The notes beneath the pieces are model-generated. The model ran no database searches, had not been told where the DNA came from, and worked only from the letters and a program-made list of their open reading frames with translations. Shown piece after piece: positions 50,749 to 62,000 of a stretch of DNA of 64,000 nucleotides. Source of the DNA: an uncultured Erwinia sp. (GTDB taxonomy: Bacteria > Pseudomonadota > Gammaproteobacteria > Enterobacterales > Enterobacteriaceae); the NCBI GenBank assembly GCA_913775305.1, contig CAJYIY010000100.1, forward strand, positions 1 through 64,000, read 5' to 3'. How positions within the stretch are numbered: the first letter of the stretch is position 1; the number at the start of each line of letters is the position of its first letter. The position numbers and the translations under genes were made by a program.

Positions 50749-51749
50749 ACATCCTGCCAACCTCAACCCGCCGTTGGCGGCAGCTGTGGCCGCTGTATCT
50801 GCTGATGATGGCTCTGCTGGCCTGTGCGCTGCTGGTGTGGCAATTCTGGCCACAAATCCTGCTACAAAGCATTCTCTGGCAGAAAAGTTTGCACCAGCAG
50901 ATGACCGTGCTGCTTCAGCAGGTTGCCAGCCACCCTCATCAGGCGGGAGTGACGCTGATGGGATTCAGCCTGCTGTACGGCATTTTACACGCGCTGGGGC
51001 CGGGACACGGTAAAGTGGTGATCGCGACCTTCCTTGCCACCCATCCCACCCGGATAAAAACCAGCCTGCAGCTGACCCTGATAGCGGCGGTAGTGCAGGG
51101 TGGTGTGGCTATCGTGCTGGTCACTGCGATGCTGGTGGTGCTGAAGCTCTCTTCGCGGCAGCTGCATCTCAGTAGCTACTGGCTGGAAAAATGCAGCTAC
51201 CTGCTGGTGGCTGGTCTGGGATTATGGCTGTGCTGGCGTGCAGGCAGGAAACTGCTGCATGTGCTGCGCGCTTCCGGTAAACCCCGTGGGCTGACCATTC
51301 ACCGAATTCTGCCCGCCGATCATCAGCACAGTGAAAGCTGCGGCTGCGGGCATCAGCACGTACCGGATAACGCGCAGCTGGCGGCAGCCGTAGGCTGGAA
51401 AACCAAAAGTCTGGTGGTGCTGTCGATGGGGATGCGCCCCTGTTCCGGCGCGATTATGATGCTGCTGTTCTCAAAGGTTATCGGGGTCTACGCATGGGGC
51501 GTGCTGTCGGCGATAGCCATGGCGCTGGGTACGGCGCTGACCGTGTCCGCCATGGCGCTGCTGGTGCAGATATCAAGGATACTGGCGCTGCGCCTCAGCC
51601 GTGATCGTCCCGCTGCGGGCTGGCAGAAGGTGGCGCTGAACTGCCTGGCACTGAGCGGAGGGATCCTGCTGCTGATGGCGGGGATCGTACTGTGGCTGAG
51701 CGCACAGCCGGACATTCCTGGCGGCATCCGCCCGCTGTTTTCCCGTTAA
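50739..51749 (+). CDS. NicO/RcnA-family nickel/cobalt (or zinc) exporter
   Basis: 336 residues with about seven membrane segments. HALGPGHGKVVIATFLATHP is the metal-site block of the family, and a His/Cys-rich cytoplasmic loop (HQHSESCGCGHQHVPD) lies mid-protein. GMRPCSGAIMMLLF is the second conserved block. It overlaps the DUF1007 gene. Metal specificity cannot be read. Confidence 0.88.
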   Translation: MSVNILPTSTRRWRQLWPLYLLMMALLACALLVWQFWPQILLQSILWQKSLHQQMTVLLQQVASHPHQAGVTLMGFSLLYGILHALGPGHGKVVIATFLATHPTRIKTSLQLTLIAAVVQGGVAIVLVTAMLVVLKLSSRQLHLSSYWLEKCSYLLVAGLGLWLCWRAGRKLLHVLRASGKPRGLTIHRILPADHQHSESCGCGHQHVPDNAQLAAAVGWKTKSLVVLSMGMRPCSGAIMMLLFSKVIGVYAWGVLSAIAMALGTALTVSAMALLVQISRILALRLSRDRPAAGWQKVALNCLALSGGILLLMAGIVLWLSAQPDIPGGIRPLFSR

Positions 51750-51761
51750 GCGGCAGGAATA

Positions 51762-51790
51762 AAAAAGGCCGATTTCAAATCGGCCTTTTT
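51762..51790. terminator. Bidirectional terminator between the nicO-type gene and suhB
   Basis: AAAAAGGCCGATTT-C-AAATCGGCCTTTTT, a perfect hairpin between convergent genes. Confidence 0.92.
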
Positions 51791-51808
51791 TAGTGAGACG
51801 GGTAAAAA

Positions 51809-52612
51809 TTAACGCTTCAGCGCTTCGCTCAGCTCATCACGCATGCTGGCCAGGATAGCTTTCACCACGCGCGGGTTACCGGCAACAACGTTTCCTGAAA
51901 GCATATAACCGTGTGCGCCAACAAAGTCGGTGACCAGTCCACCCGCTTCACGAACCAGCAGTTCACCGGCGGCAAAATCCCATGGCTTCAGGCCGATTTC
52001 GAAATAACCATCAACGCGACCCGCTGCGGTGTAGGCCAGGTCCAGCGCGGCGGAACCGGTACGGCGAAAATCTGCACACTGGGTGAACAGTTTGCCGACG
52101 ATATTGATGTAAGGGGTGGCGTGCTGCTTCACCTTGAACGGGAAACCGGTCGCCAGGATGGTGCCATCCAGGTCGCGAGCGGTGCTGCCGCGCAGGCGGT
52201 AGCCGTTAAGCTGTGCGCCCTGGCCGCGAACGGCGCTGAACAGTTCATTACGCATTGGATCGTAAACTACTGCCACTTCGGTGCGGCCTTTAATGCGCAC
52301 GGCGATAGAAACAGAGAAGTGGGGCAGGCGTTTAATGAAGTTGGTGGTGCCATCCAGAGGGTCGATAATCCACTGTATATCCTGGTCTTCACCGGCTAAC
52401 TCACCACTTTCTTCAGTAATAATGGTGTGTTTCGGGTAAGACTTGCGAATCACCTCGATAATCTGGCGTTCCGCTTCACGGTCAACATTAGTCACAAAGT
52501 CGTTGCTGCCTTTCTGGCTGGCTTCGACTGCGTCCGGGGTTTCATAGTTCTTGGCAATTACGTTTCCGGCCTTGCGCGCAGCGCGCACGGCGATGTTGAG
52601 CATCGGATGCAT
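51809..52612 (-). CDS. suhB: Inositol-1-monophosphatase SuhB
   Basis: 267 residues from ATG 52612 (MHPMLNIAVRAARKAGNVIAKNYET). Metal-binding EESGE and IDPLDGTTNFI and the WDFAAGELLVREAGG block are intact. Besides phosphatase activity it joins the Nus antitermination complex for rRNA transcription. Divergent from trmJ. Confidence 0.97.
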   Translation of the reverse strand: MHPMLNIAVRAARKAGNVIAKNYETPDAVEASQKGSNDFVTNVDREAERQIIEVIRKSYPKHTIITEESGELAGEDQDIQWIIDPLDGTTNFIKRLPHFSVSIAVRIKGRTEVAVVYDPMRNELFSAVRGQGAQLNGYRLRGSTARDLDGTILATGFPFKVKQHATPYINIVGKLFTQCADFRRTGSAALDLAYTAAGRVDGYFEIGLKPWDFAAGELLVREAGGLVTDFVGAHGYMLSGNVVAGNPRVVKAILASMRDELSEALKR

Positions 52613-52787
52613 GTAGTGTCGTCTCACTGGATGTTAAAGAACGGTATCTCTTACGACCGCCAGCCTGCCGGTGTGTTGGCCGCCGCAGTAGTTGGATATA
52701 AAACGGCGCATACTATAGCAGGGAGAACGGCAAATGTCCTGAAAATATGATAGCATCACTGAATTATTCCTCATATCTGACACTCTC

Positions 52788-53513
52788 ATGCTGCAAAATA
52801 TCCGAATCGTACTGGTCGAAACGTCCCACACCGGCAATATGGGCTCTGTCGCCCGCGCCATGAAAACGATGGGTTTAACCAACCTTTATCTGGTCAACCC
52901 GCTGGTTAAGCCTGACTCCCAGGCGATTGCGCTGGCCGCCGGCGCCAGCGATGTGATTGGCAACGCCACTCTCGTCGATACCTTTGATGAAGCAATAGCG
53001 GGTTGCAGTCTGGTGGTGGGCACCAGCGCGCGATCCCGCTCGCTGCCGTGGCCGATGCTGGATCCGCGTGAATGCGGTCTGAAAAGCGTGGAGGAGGGGA
53101 AGCAGGCTCCGGTCGCGCTGGTCTTTGGCCGCGAACGCGTTGGTCTGACCAATGAAGAGTTGCAAAAGTGCCACTACCACGTGGCGATTGCTGCCAATCC
53201 TGAATACAGCTCGCTGAATCTGGCGATGGCCGTTCAGGTGATTACCTATGAAGTGCGTATGGCCTGGCTGCAATCTCAGGAAACAGAAACCGACGACGTG
53301 ACCGAATCGCCTTATCCGCTGGTGGACGATCTTGAGCGTTTTTACCAGCACATGGAGAAGATGATGGTGTCCAGCGGCTTTATCCGCGAGGCAACACCGG
53401 GTCAGGTGATGAGCAAAATGCGCCGCCTGTTCACCCGCGCCCGGCCGGAAAAAGATGAGCTCAACATCCTTCGAGGGATGCTTTCATCCTTTGAAAAAAA
53501 GCGGGAAAATTGA
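52788..53513 (+). CDS. trmJ: tRNA (cytidine/uridine-2'-O-)-methyltransferase TrmJ
   Basis: 241 residues, SPOUT fold. The knot motifs [17 protein letters not shown] and [19 protein letters not shown] are intact. It methylates position 32 of several tRNAs. It precedes iscR as in E. coli, with the IscR sites between. Confidence 0.96.
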   Translation: MLQNIRIVLVETSHTGNMGSVARAMKTMGLTNLYLVNPLVKPDSQAIALAAGASDVIGNATLVDTFDEAIAGCSLVVGTSARSRSLPWPMLDPRECGLKSVEEGKQAPVALVFGRERVGLTNEELQKCHYHVAIAANPEYSSLNLAMAVQVITYEVRMAWLQSQETETDDVTESPYPLVDDLERFYQHMEKMMVSSGFIREATPGQVMSKMRRLFTRARPEKDELNILRGMLSSFEKKREN

Positions 53514-53538
53514 TTATTTAATTTTAAATCAACGGCGT

Positions 53539-53614
53539 AATACCTGAGTAAAACACCAGGTTAAATACTTGAGTGTTTTACCAGGTTAAATACTTGACCA
53601 ATTTAGTCGGGAAT
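53539..53614 (+). promoter_or_regulatory. Three tandem IscR-type operators upstream of iscR
   Basis: Three units with a 25-base period, beginning at 53539 (AATACCTGAGTAAAACACCA), 53564 (AATACTTGAGTGTTTTACCA) and 53589 (AATACTTGACCAATTTAGTC). The last matches the E. coli type 1 IscR site. They give feedback repression by [2Fe-2S]-IscR. Confidence 0.85.
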
Positions 53615-53676
53615 GGCAGACTGGCGTCCATATTTTGTTAACGCCCGCCCAGGGTTATCACCGAGGTTGTAAAGCC

Positions 53677-54174
53677 ATGAGACTGACATCCAAAGGCCGT
53701 TATGCCGTTACCGCTATGCTTGATGTTGCACTGCACTCTCACCAAGGTCCGGTCCCTTTAGCGGATATTTCTGAGCGTCAGGGTATCTCCCTTTCTTATC
53801 TTGAGCAGCTGTTTTCTCGTCTGCGCAAGCATGGTCTGGTTGCCAGCGTACGGGGCCCGGGTGGGGGTTATATGCTGGGTAAAAGTTCTGATGCGATCGC
53901 GGTTGGCGCAGTCATTACTGCCGTTGACGAATCCGTCGATGCCACCAAATGTCAGGGCAAAGAAGGCTGTCAGGGCGGTGAACGCTGCCTGACGCACGTG
54001 CTGTGGCGCGATCTGAGCGAGCGCATCAGCGACTTCCTGAACAACATTACGCTGGCTGAGCTGGTGAACAACCAGGAAATCCTGGAAGTTGCCGATCGCC
54101 AGAACAGTAACGACATTCGTCGCGGACCTAACGGTCGCGTGCACGAAACCATTAACGTTAATCTGCGCGCCTGA
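53677..54174 (+). CDS. iscR: Iron-sulfur cluster regulator IscR
   Basis: 165 residues from ATG 53677 ([19 protein letters not shown]). An Rrf2-type winged helix precedes the cluster ligands C92, C98, C104 and H107 in [17 protein letters not shown], at E. coli positions. With a [2Fe-2S] cluster it represses its own operon. iscS follows after 118 bases. Confidence 0.97.
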   Translation: MRLTSKGRYAVTAMLDVALHSHQGPVPLADISERQGISLSYLEQLFSRLRKHGLVASVRGPGGGYMLGKSSDAIAVGAVITAVDESVDATKCQGKEGCQGGERCLTHVLWRDLSERISDFLNNITLAELVNNQEILEVADRQNSNDIRRGPNGRVHETINVNLRA

Positions 54175-54292
54175 TCCTCGTTGAGCAGAGCCCACTGAGC
54201 GTCGTGCAGATTTGCCTTCCTGAGCTTTCAGACTGTCGTCCGGTCACCGCGGCTGAAAGCTCAGCGAAAACATGTACGGAGCTTAACGCGCA

Positions 54293-55492
54293 ATGAAACT
54301 ACCGATTTACCTGGATTACTCTGCCACTACGCCAGCCGATCCTCGCGTTGCTGCGAAGATGATGCAGCATCTCACCTTTGATGGAACCTTCGGTAATCCG
54401 GCCTCGCGCTCCCACCGTTTTGGCTGGCAGTCAGAAGAGGCCGTCGATGTCGCCCGCAACCAGGTTGCCGAACTGCTCGGCGCCGATCCCCGTGAAATCG
54501 TCTTTACCTCCGGTGCCACCGAAGCCAATAACCTGGCGATTAAAGGTGCCGCTGAGGCAAATCAGGCGAAAGGCCGCCATATTGTTACCTGCACCACGGA
54601 ACATAAAGCCGTATTAGACACCTGCGCCCAGCTTGAACGCGAAGGCTACAGCGTCACCTGGCTCAATCCACGGTCTGATGGCGTTATCGATCTTGCCCAG
54701 CTGGAATCGGCGCTGCGTGATGACACGCTGCTGGTGTCAATTATGCACGTCAACAACGAAACCGGCGTGATTCAGGACATCGCCGCCATCGGCGAGCTGT
54801 GTCGTTCCCGCGGGAGCCTGTTTCATGTTGATGCGACCCAGAGCGTGGGAAAATTGCCGATCGATCTTGGCACGCTGAACGTCGATTTAATGTCCGTTTC
54901 CGCGCATAAACTTTACGGCCCTAAAGGCATTGGTGCACTTTACGTTCGCCGCAGACCGAAGGTGCGTATTGACGCGCAGATCCACGGCGGGGGCCACGAG
55001 CGCGGCATGCGTTCCGGTACGCTGCCGGTGCATCAGATCGTCGGCATGGGCGAAGCCTATCGCATTGCGAAAGAAGAGATGGTCGAAGAAATGTCTCGCC
55101 TCGCCTCTCTGCGTGCGCGTCTCTGGACGGGCATCGGTGGAATTGAACAGGTTCATCTTAACGGTTCGTTTGAGCACGGCGCACAAAATATCCTGAACGT
55201 CAGCTTTGGCTACGTTGATGGCGAAGCGCTGATTATGATGCTGAAGGATCTTGCTGTTTCATCCGGTTCGGCCTGCACATCAGCCAGCCTGGAGCCTTCT
55301 TACGTGCTGCGCGCAATGGGGCTGAGCGACGATCTCGCCTACAGTTCACTGCGATTCTCGCTCGGGCGTTTCACCACCGCCGAAGAGATTGACTATGCGA
55401 TCGCGCTGATTGTGAAGTCCATTGCACGCCTGCGTGAGGTCTCTCCCCAGTGGGCAGCGTTTAAAGCATCAGGCGCGGCTGCTGCCAGCTAG
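54293..55492 (+). CDS. iscS: Cysteine desulfurase IscS with a replaced C-terminal tail
   Basis: 399 residues. The PLP lysine is in [12 protein letters not shown] and the persulfide Cys328 in [14 protein letters not shown], at the same number as E. coli. The protein matches E. coli IscS up to RLREVSP and then ends [14 protein letters not shown] instead of the conserved tail that ends SIEWAHH and contacts IscU. It should still deliver sulfur to TusA, ThiI and other acceptors. A terminator follows directly; iscU and the rest of the operon are absent. Confidence 0.96.
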   Translation: MKLPIYLDYSATTPADPRVAAKMMQHLTFDGTFGNPASRSHRFGWQSEEAVDVARNQVAELLGADPREIVFTSGATEANNLAIKGAAEANQAKGRHIVTCTTEHKAVLDTCAQLEREGYSVTWLNPRSDGVIDLAQLESALRDDTLLVSIMHVNNETGVIQDIAAIGELCRSRGSLFHVDATQSVGKLPIDLGTLNVDLMSVSAHKLYGPKGIGALYVRRRPKVRIDAQIHGGGHERGMRSGTLPVHQIVGMGEAYRIAKEEMVEEMSRLASLRARLWTGIGGIEQVHLNGSFEHGAQNILNVSFGYVDGEALIMMLKDLAVSSGSACTSASLEPSYVLRAMGLSDDLAYSSLRFSLGRFTTAEEIDYAIALIVKSIARLREVSPQWAAFKASGAAAAS

Positions 55493-55520
55493 TCGATAGC
55501 CTACAGAAACCTGTTTTGCC

Positions 55521-55550
55521 AACGGGCCGAATGAATCATTCGGCCCGTTT
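55521..55550 (+). terminator. Terminator directly after iscS
   Basis: AACGGGCCGAATGA-A-TCATTCGGCCCGTT followed by T; 29 bases after the iscS stop, so the operon ends here. Confidence 0.88.
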
Positions 55551-55713
55551 CACATTCTGCATAAAAGCCCGGCTGAAAGCATACGGTGAAAACATCTTTT
55601 TCGCATTTCTGTTAGTCTGGTGCGTCGATTTTGAATAGCATCTGTCCTGCGGCAAATCGCAGAGGCCGGGGATCTCCGGTCCATGACGTGAAAAAGTGAT
55701 AAGGAGCCATGCG

Positions 55714-57006
55714 ATGACCACCTCTGTTATGAACATTACCCTGTCAACGGCTGCGGCCGATCCGCGCTGGGGCGAAAAAGCGATTCTTACCAGCAACGAC
55801 AGCGGAATGACGATCCATCTTACCGGCAAAGATGCGCAGACCACGATCCAGCGCGCCGCAAGAAAAATTGGCGGGCAGGGGATCCGCCATATCAGCCTGA
55901 GCGGTGACGGCTGGGATCTGGAAAACAGCTGGGCATTCTGGCAGGGCTATCGTGCACCGAAAGGGGCGCGCCAGGTGGAGTGGGCAACGTTGAATGACGC
56001 GGATAAAAAAGAACTGGACAGCCGCCTGAAGATCGTTGACTGGGTGCGCGACACTATCAATATGCCCGCTGAAGAGTTGGGGCCAGAGCAGCTGGCAACC
56101 CGCGCGGTAGACCTGCTGTGTGATATTGCCTGCGACAGCGTCAGTTACCGCATCACCAAAGGCGAAGATCTCCGCCTGCAAAATTATGCCGGACTGCATA
56201 CCGTCGGGCGCGGTTCTTCCCGCAGTCCGGTGCTGCTGACGCTGGATTTCAATCCGACGGGCAAAGAAGATGCACCGGTCTTCGCCTGTCTGGTGGGTAA
56301 AGGCATTACTTTCGATACCGGTGGCTACAGCCTGAAGCAGAGCGGTTTTATGGACTCCATGAAGTCGGATATGGGCGGCGCTGCAACCCTGACCGGCGCA
56401 CTGGCACTGGCGATTACCCGTGGCCTGGATAAGCGCGTGAAGCTGATCCTCTGCTGCGCGGATAACATGGTCAGCGGCAATGCCTTCAAGCTTGGCGACA
56501 TTATCCACTACCGTAACGGCAAAACCGTTGAGGTTATGAACACGGATGCAGAAGGCCGGCTGGTTCTGGCCGATGGACTGATAGACGCCAGTGCACTGAA
56601 GCCAGAACTGATCGTCGATGCCGCCACCCTGACCGGTGCGGCGAAAACCGCGCTGGGTAATGATTATCACGCGCTGTTCAGCTTTGACGATGCGCTGGCG
56701 CAGTCGCTGTTAAACTGTGCGGAAAAAGAGGGCGAACCGTTCTGGCGTCTGCCGCTGGCCGAGTTCCACCGTAGCCACCTGCCGTCAAACTTTGCTGACC
56801 TCAACAACATCGCCAGCCCGGCACACTCCGCCGGTGCCAGCACCGCGGCGGCTTTCCTCTCACACTTTGTCAGCGACTATCAGACCGGCTGGCTGCACAT
56901 TGACTGCTCTGCCACCTACCGCAAAGGCGCGGTGGATCAGTGGTCTGCTGGCGCTACCGGTTTGGGTGTGCGCACTGTCGCTAACCTGCTGCTCAGCCAC
57001 CAATAA
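55714..57006 (+). CDS. pepB: Peptidase B, leucyl aminopeptidase family
   Basis: 430 residues from ATG 55714 with AAGGAG ahead ([23 protein letters not shown]). The M17 metal site is in [24 protein letters not shown] and [14 protein letters not shown]. It removes N-terminal residues from peptides. In E. coli it ends the isc region after iscX; here it lies directly after the iscS terminator. sseB follows after 40 bases. Confidence 0.97.
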   Translation: MTTSVMNITLSTAAADPRWGEKAILTSNDSGMTIHLTGKDAQTTIQRAARKIGGQGIRHISLSGDGWDLENSWAFWQGYRAPKGARQVEWATLNDADKKELDSRLKIVDWVRDTINMPAEELGPEQLATRAVDLLCDIACDSVSYRITKGEDLRLQNYAGLHTVGRGSSRSPVLLTLDFNPTGKEDAPVFACLVGKGITFDTGGYSLKQSGFMDSMKSDMGGAATLTGALALAITRGLDKRVKLILCCADNMVSGNAFKLGDIIHYRNGKTVEVMNTDAEGRLVLADGLIDASALKPELIVDAATLTGAAKTALGNDYHALFSFDDALAQSLLNCAEKEGEPFWRLPLAEFHRSHLPSNFADLNNIASPAHSAGASTAAAFLSHFVSDYQTGWLHIDCSATYRKGAVDQWSAGATGLGVRTVANLLLSHQ

Positions 57007-57046
57007 TGGCAATCGGGCGGTTCCTCTGCGAGCCGCCCGCTAACAT

Positions 57047-57850
57047 ATGGCCTCTAACGAAAAGAACATCAAGATGAACGAACTTAACCCGCGCCTTGAA
57101 GAGGTGCTGAAGCTGGCTGCTGGTGAACCGGCACATCGCCCTGAGTTTTTCTCCCTGCTGTTGGATGCCAGCGTTGTGGTACCGGGCGAAAGTGCCCAGA
57201 TGAATTCTGGTATTGATGCCAGCACGCCGGTTGATTTACAGCACTGGGAAAAAGACGACGGCACCAGCGTCATTCCCTGCTTCACCTCCGTTCGTGCGCT
57301 GGAGCAGGCGGTGAGCGGCGAACAGGCTTATCTGGTGATGCCGGTGCGTACGCTGTTTGAAATGACTCTGGGTGAAACGCTGTTCCTGAATCCTAAGCTG
57401 CCGGAAGGGAAGGAGTTTTCGCCGCGTGAAGTTGCCGATTTACTGGGTGAACACGGTAATGCACTCAGCCAGCAGACCGTGCTGGAAGGGGGAACCCCAC
57501 TGCTGCTGTCGGAAATCGCCGAGCCGCCGGCACAGATGATTGACTCGCTGACGCAGCTGTTTGCCAAATATAAATCAGTGCGCCGTGCCTGGGTGGCTCA
57601 CATCCGTGAAAGTGCCGACCAGACGGCGAATTTGCTGATTGGCATTGAGGCCGAGGGCGACATTGAGACGATCATCCAGGCTGCGGGAAGCGTGGCAACG
57701 GATACGATGCTGGAAGATGAACCTGTTGATATCTGTCAGGTTGTTGACGGTGATAAGGGCATCAGCCACTTCTTTATCGCGCATATCAAACCGTTCTATG
57801 AACGGCGCTGGGGCAGCTTTCTCCGCGACTTCAAAGTGGTTAATCTCTGA
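57047..57850 (+). CDS. sseB: SseB family protein, enhanced serine sensitivity protein
   Basis: 267 residues similar to E. coli SseB (LLDASVVVPGE, DLQHWEKDDGTSVIPCFTS, VMPVRTLFEMTLGETLFLNPKLPEGKEF). It ends in HIKPFYERRWGSFLRDFK. The biochemical role is unknown; the name comes from serine sensitivity on overexpression. It may be co-transcribed with pepB. Confidence 0.93.
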   Translation: MASNEKNIKMNELNPRLEEVLKLAAGEPAHRPEFFSLLLDASVVVPGESAQMNSGIDASTPVDLQHWEKDDGTSVIPCFTSVRALEQAVSGEQAYLVMPVRTLFEMTLGETLFLNPKLPEGKEFSPREVADLLGEHGNALSQQTVLEGGTPLLLSEIAEPPAQMIDSLTQLFAKYKSVRRAWVAHIRESADQTANLLIGIEAEGDIETIIQAAGSVATDTMLEDEPVDICQVVDGDKGISHFFIAHIKPFYERRWGSFLRDFKVVNL

Positions 57851-57861
57851 TTTTACACATG

Positions 57862-57890
57862 AAAAAGGCGACCGGTCGGGTCGCCTTTTT
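57862..57890. terminator. Bidirectional terminator between sseB and sseA
   Basis: AAAAAGGCGACC-GGTCG-GGTCGCCTTTTT between convergent genes. Confidence 0.9.
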
Positions 57891-57909
57891 GCCGAAGCGC
57901 GAAAGGGAT

Positions 57910-58767
57910 TTACAGCGAATCGTTGACGATGGGCAGATCGTTGCGGCTGCCCCATTCTCCCCACGAACCGTCATACAGCGTCACCTCCTTCGCCCCCAGG
58001 CTGGTCAGCGCCAGAATCACCACCACTGCCGTGACGCCGGAACCACAGCTGGCGATAACCGGCTGTGTCGGATCGACCCCCTGCTGGCTGAAGACAGCAC
58101 GCAGTTCTGCGGCGGGTTTCAGCTGGCCATCGCTCACCAGGCTGTTCCACGGCACGTTCAGGCTGCCGGGAATACGGCCCCGGTGCAGCCCCGGACGGGG
58201 TTCATCCACCTCACCGTGGAAGCGGTTTGCCGCGCGGGCATCCACAATCTGCGCACCGCCTTCGTGGCTGACCAGCAGCACATCGGTCACGCGTTTTACC
58301 CGATCGCTCTCAGTGACTTTCGCGTCAAAATCCCCTTCAGGCAGCGTAACCTCACCGCTTTCCAGCGGCAGATTTGCTTTCTGCCATCCTGCCAGTCCGC
58401 CGGCCAGAATCGACACCTGTTCCGCGCCAAAATAGTTCAGCATCCACCAGGCGCGCGGCGCCGAAAACAGATTGCCTTCGTCATAAACCACCAGATGTTT
58501 ATCTGCGCTGACGCCCAGTTCGCGCATCGCAACGGCGAACGCTTCCGCACGCGGTAGCATATGCGGCAGGGCACTGCTGTGATCGGACAGCGCCTCAATA
58601 TCAAAGAATGGCGCAGAGGGAAGATGGGCTGCCCGGTACTCCGCGGCGACATCACGCGTCAGTTCCTGGCCCGGTGGCAGCAAGCGCGCATCCAGAACCT
58701 GAACGTTTTCATCGGCAATATGCTCCGCCAGCCACTCGGCGGTCACAAACAGGGAGGGAATCGTCAT
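57910..58767 (-). CDS. sseA: 3-mercaptopyruvate sulfurtransferase
   Basis: 285 residues from ATG 58767 (MTIPSLFVTAEWLAEHIADENVQVLDARL). Two rhodanese domains; the active loop CGSGVTA is in VIASCGSGVTAVVVILAL. It moves sulfur from mercaptopyruvate to acceptors. Divergent from the macroglobulin gene, with a 240-base intergenic region in which nothing further was recognised. Confidence 0.96.
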   Translation of the reverse strand: MTIPSLFVTAEWLAEHIADENVQVLDARLLPPGQELTRDVAAEYRAAHLPSAPFFDIEALSDHSSALPHMLPRAEAFAVAMRELGVSADKHLVVYDEGNLFSAPRAWWMLNYFGAEQVSILAGGLAGWQKANLPLESGEVTLPEGDFDAKVTESDRVKRVTDVLLVSHEGGAQIVDARAANRFHGEVDEPRPGLHRGRIPGSLNVPWNSLVSDGQLKPAAELRAVFSQQGVDPTQPVIASCGSGVTAVVVILALTSLGAKEVTLYDGSWGEWGSRNDLPIVNDSL

Positions 58768-59007
58768 AGCGTCCTCATCGTTGACATTGTTTTGCTGAGT
58801 GTCAGCGATTTTATCCTCTATCACAAGGGTAAATCCTGGTACTGCGAGACGGCTGGCAAAATACGCACGTGAGAGAATAGATATTGTGCAGATTACCCAT
58901 TACTATTTCAGAGAAATTGTAACACGGATTGACGGTCACCCCTGATGCAGAGGCCAGGCAAGGGAGCTGTCAGAATAAATGCTTAATGGAACGTAAGGTC
59001 GGTTCTG

Positions 59008-62000
59008 ATGGATGTGCTCAGGTTGCTACTGCGTCTGCCTTTTCTGCTACTTAAGAGCATTGGCTGGCTGATTTCCCGAGTGCTGAGACTGCTGGGGCGT
59101 GTTCTGCGGCCGCTGCTCGGTGAAATTAACTGGCGCGCTCCGCGCTGGGCTGTAGCGTTTGGCCGGGGATTGACCCGCCTGGAGCAGGGCACGCTCCGTC
59201 ATCCCGTCATCATCAGCCTTGTGCTCATCCTGCTGCTGGGCAGTGCAGCGGCGACCTGGTACGGCTGGAATCTGTGGCAAAACCGCCCGCAGCCGATCGA
59301 CGTTGCGCCGATTGTGGTCCAGCCGGCCCACGCTGAGGCCGCTGACCCGCAGGCTCTGGATTACCAGGCGTCAAACCTTTCTCCGCAGCCTTTGACCCTG
59401 AGCTTTGACACCTCTGCTGCCCCGATCGAGCGGGTGGGGAAAACCGTTGATAAAGGCATCAGTATAAAACCCGCGCTGGAGGGCGAATGGAAATGGTCCG
59501 ACGCGCAGACGCTCGTTTTCACACCGAAAGCCCCGCTGCCGCTGGGGGCGAGCTATCAGGTGGACCTGAATCCGAAGGTGATGCTGGCCCCACAGGTCAG
59601 TCTGGCACAAACCCGTTACCACTTCAGCGTACCTGCTTTCGACTATCAGCCCGGTGAAGCGGAGTATTACCAGGATCCGCAGAATCGCGGCCAGCACAGC
59701 GCCATTTTCAATCTGCGTTTTACCGCGCCAGCCAATACGGCAAGCGTGGAGAAGCAGCTTTCTGTGGGCGTTGCCAGCGCAAAAGGACAGGCAGAAAAGC
59801 CGCTGAAATTCACCGTCAACTGGGATGAGAAAAAGCTTAACGCCTGGGTTCGCTCCGAACCGCTGGTGGCGATGGACCACGGTGGCGTGGTGCATCTGAA
59901 AATCGCAGAGCCGCTAAAATCGTCTCTGCCGGGCAACAGCATAAAGCGCAAGGGTGAAAGCTGGGTCAGCGTACCCGGCCTTTACAGCCTGAGCGTCAGT
60001 GACGTCAGCGCGCAGGTGGTTGATAAGCCCGGTAGCCAGAGTGAAAGGGCGCTGATCGTCGGCTTCAGCGATGCGGTCGCCGATAAACAGGTTGGCAAGG
60101 CGGTCAGGGCCTGGCTGCTGCCGCAGCGGGATCCGCGTGCTGAGGCAAAAAATGAGGACGAAAGTGAGTTCACCACGTGGAGCCTCGAAAATATTGATCG
60201 TACCGTTTTACAAAAGTCGCCGCTGTTACCGTTGAGCCTTAACGCTGCGGAAGAGGATTATCAGCCGCAGTTCAGTTTCCGGTTTGATGCGCCAGCGCAG
60301 CGCTATCTGCTGGTGCAGATAGATACGGTCGTCACCTCCAGCGGCGGCTTTAAGCTGCCGCAAAAAGTCTGGCAGGTGGTGCAGGTGCCCGACTATCCGC
60401 AGATGCTGAACTTTGCGGTGCAGGGGGCACTGCTGCCGGTGAATGGCGACAAGCATATCAGCGTTGCGGCGCGCAACGTACCTGGAATGAGACTGGATAT
60501 CAAACGGGTGATCCCGAGCCAGCTTCAGCACATTGTTTCCTTCAAGAGCCGCGAATTTGCCTCCGCTGATTTTAACCGGCTGAACGATGAGTATTTTACC
60601 GAGCACTTCCGCTATCAGACGGCGATCGGCAATCAGCGTCCAGGTGAAGTCAGCTATCAGGGCATCGATCTTTCGCGCTACCTCTCTACCGACAGCGCAT
60701 CCCATCGCGGGGTGTTCCTGCTCTCCCTCACGCCGTGGTCGCCGCAGCAAAAGGATCCGCAGCCGGGGGAAGAGGAGTATCAGGAGGATGAGGATGCGCC
60801 GGACATCGGTGATTCGCGTTTCGTGGTGGTCACCGACCTCGGCATTATTGCCAAACGCGCGCAGGACAGGTCCCGTGACCTGTTCGTACAGTCGATCAGC
60901 AGCGGCCAGCCGGTAGCGGATGCGCAGGTTTCCGTGGTGGCAAAAAATGGTGAAAAGCTGCTTTCCCGCCGGACGGACGATGATGGTCACGTCCGCTTCC
61001 CGCCGCTTGAAGCCTACACCAACGAGCGCCAGCCGATAATGTTCCTGGTGGAAAAAGAGGGTGACGTGTCGTTCCTGCCCAGTGGACGAGACAACGATCG
61101 CGGCCTCGACTTCTCGCGTTTTGATGTTGACGGTGAAGCCTCCCCGGAGGATGCACGCACCCTCAGCAGCTACCTGTTCTCCGATCGCGGCGTTTATCGC
61201 CCCGGCGATACCTTTAATATTGGTCTGATCACCCGCGCAGCCGACTGGTCGGTGCCGCTTGATGGTATTCCGGTCAGGGCAGAGATTCACGACCCGCGCG
61301 ACAAGCTGATGCGTACCGTGCCGCTGACGCTTAACGCCAGCGGTTTTAATGAACTGAGCTTTACCACTGACGAAAACGCCCCTACCGGCGAATGGACTGT
61401 CTATCTCTACCTGCCCGGAAAAGATGATGATTCTACCCGCCTGCTGGGCAGCACGGCGGTGAATATCAAAGAATTCGAGCCGGATCCGTTAAAGGTTAAG
61501 CTGTCGCTGACGCCGGACCGGCATTCGGGCTGGGTCAAACCCGACGAACTGAAAGCCAGCATTGATGTGCAGAATCTGTTTGGTACTCCGGCTCAGGGGC
61601 GGCGTGTGGCGTCAAAGCTGACGCTGCGACCGGTCTATCCTGCCTTCGACCGCTATCCCGACTATGCCTTCTATGAAGCGCGTCCGGGCGGTGAAGGATT
61701 TGAAACCGAGCTGCAGGACAGCACAACGGACGATCGGGGAGCGGCCAGCATCGCGCTGGATCTCAGCGGCTGGCAGGATGCCACCTGGCAGCTACAGCTG
61801 CTGTCTGAGGCTTTTGTTGCCGGCGGGGGGCGTTCCGTTGCGGCAACGGCGCGGACGCTGGTTTCACCCTGGGACTATCTGGTGGGCTTCAAGCCGGACG
61901 GCGATCTTGGCTTTATCCGGCCGGGGACATCGCGCACTGTGGATCTGCTGGCGATTGACCCATCGCTTGCGCCGATAGCGCTCGATGGCCTCAGGCTGGA

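Noticed and set aside
53539..53614. Regular 25-base repeats that might suggest a small CRISPR
   Set aside because: There are no spacers between the units, and the sequence matches IscR operators upstream of iscR.
54293..55492. IscS truncated by a frameshift with the normal tail in another frame
   Set aside because: No SIEWAHH-like tail could be read in the bases after the stop; a terminator follows at 55521.
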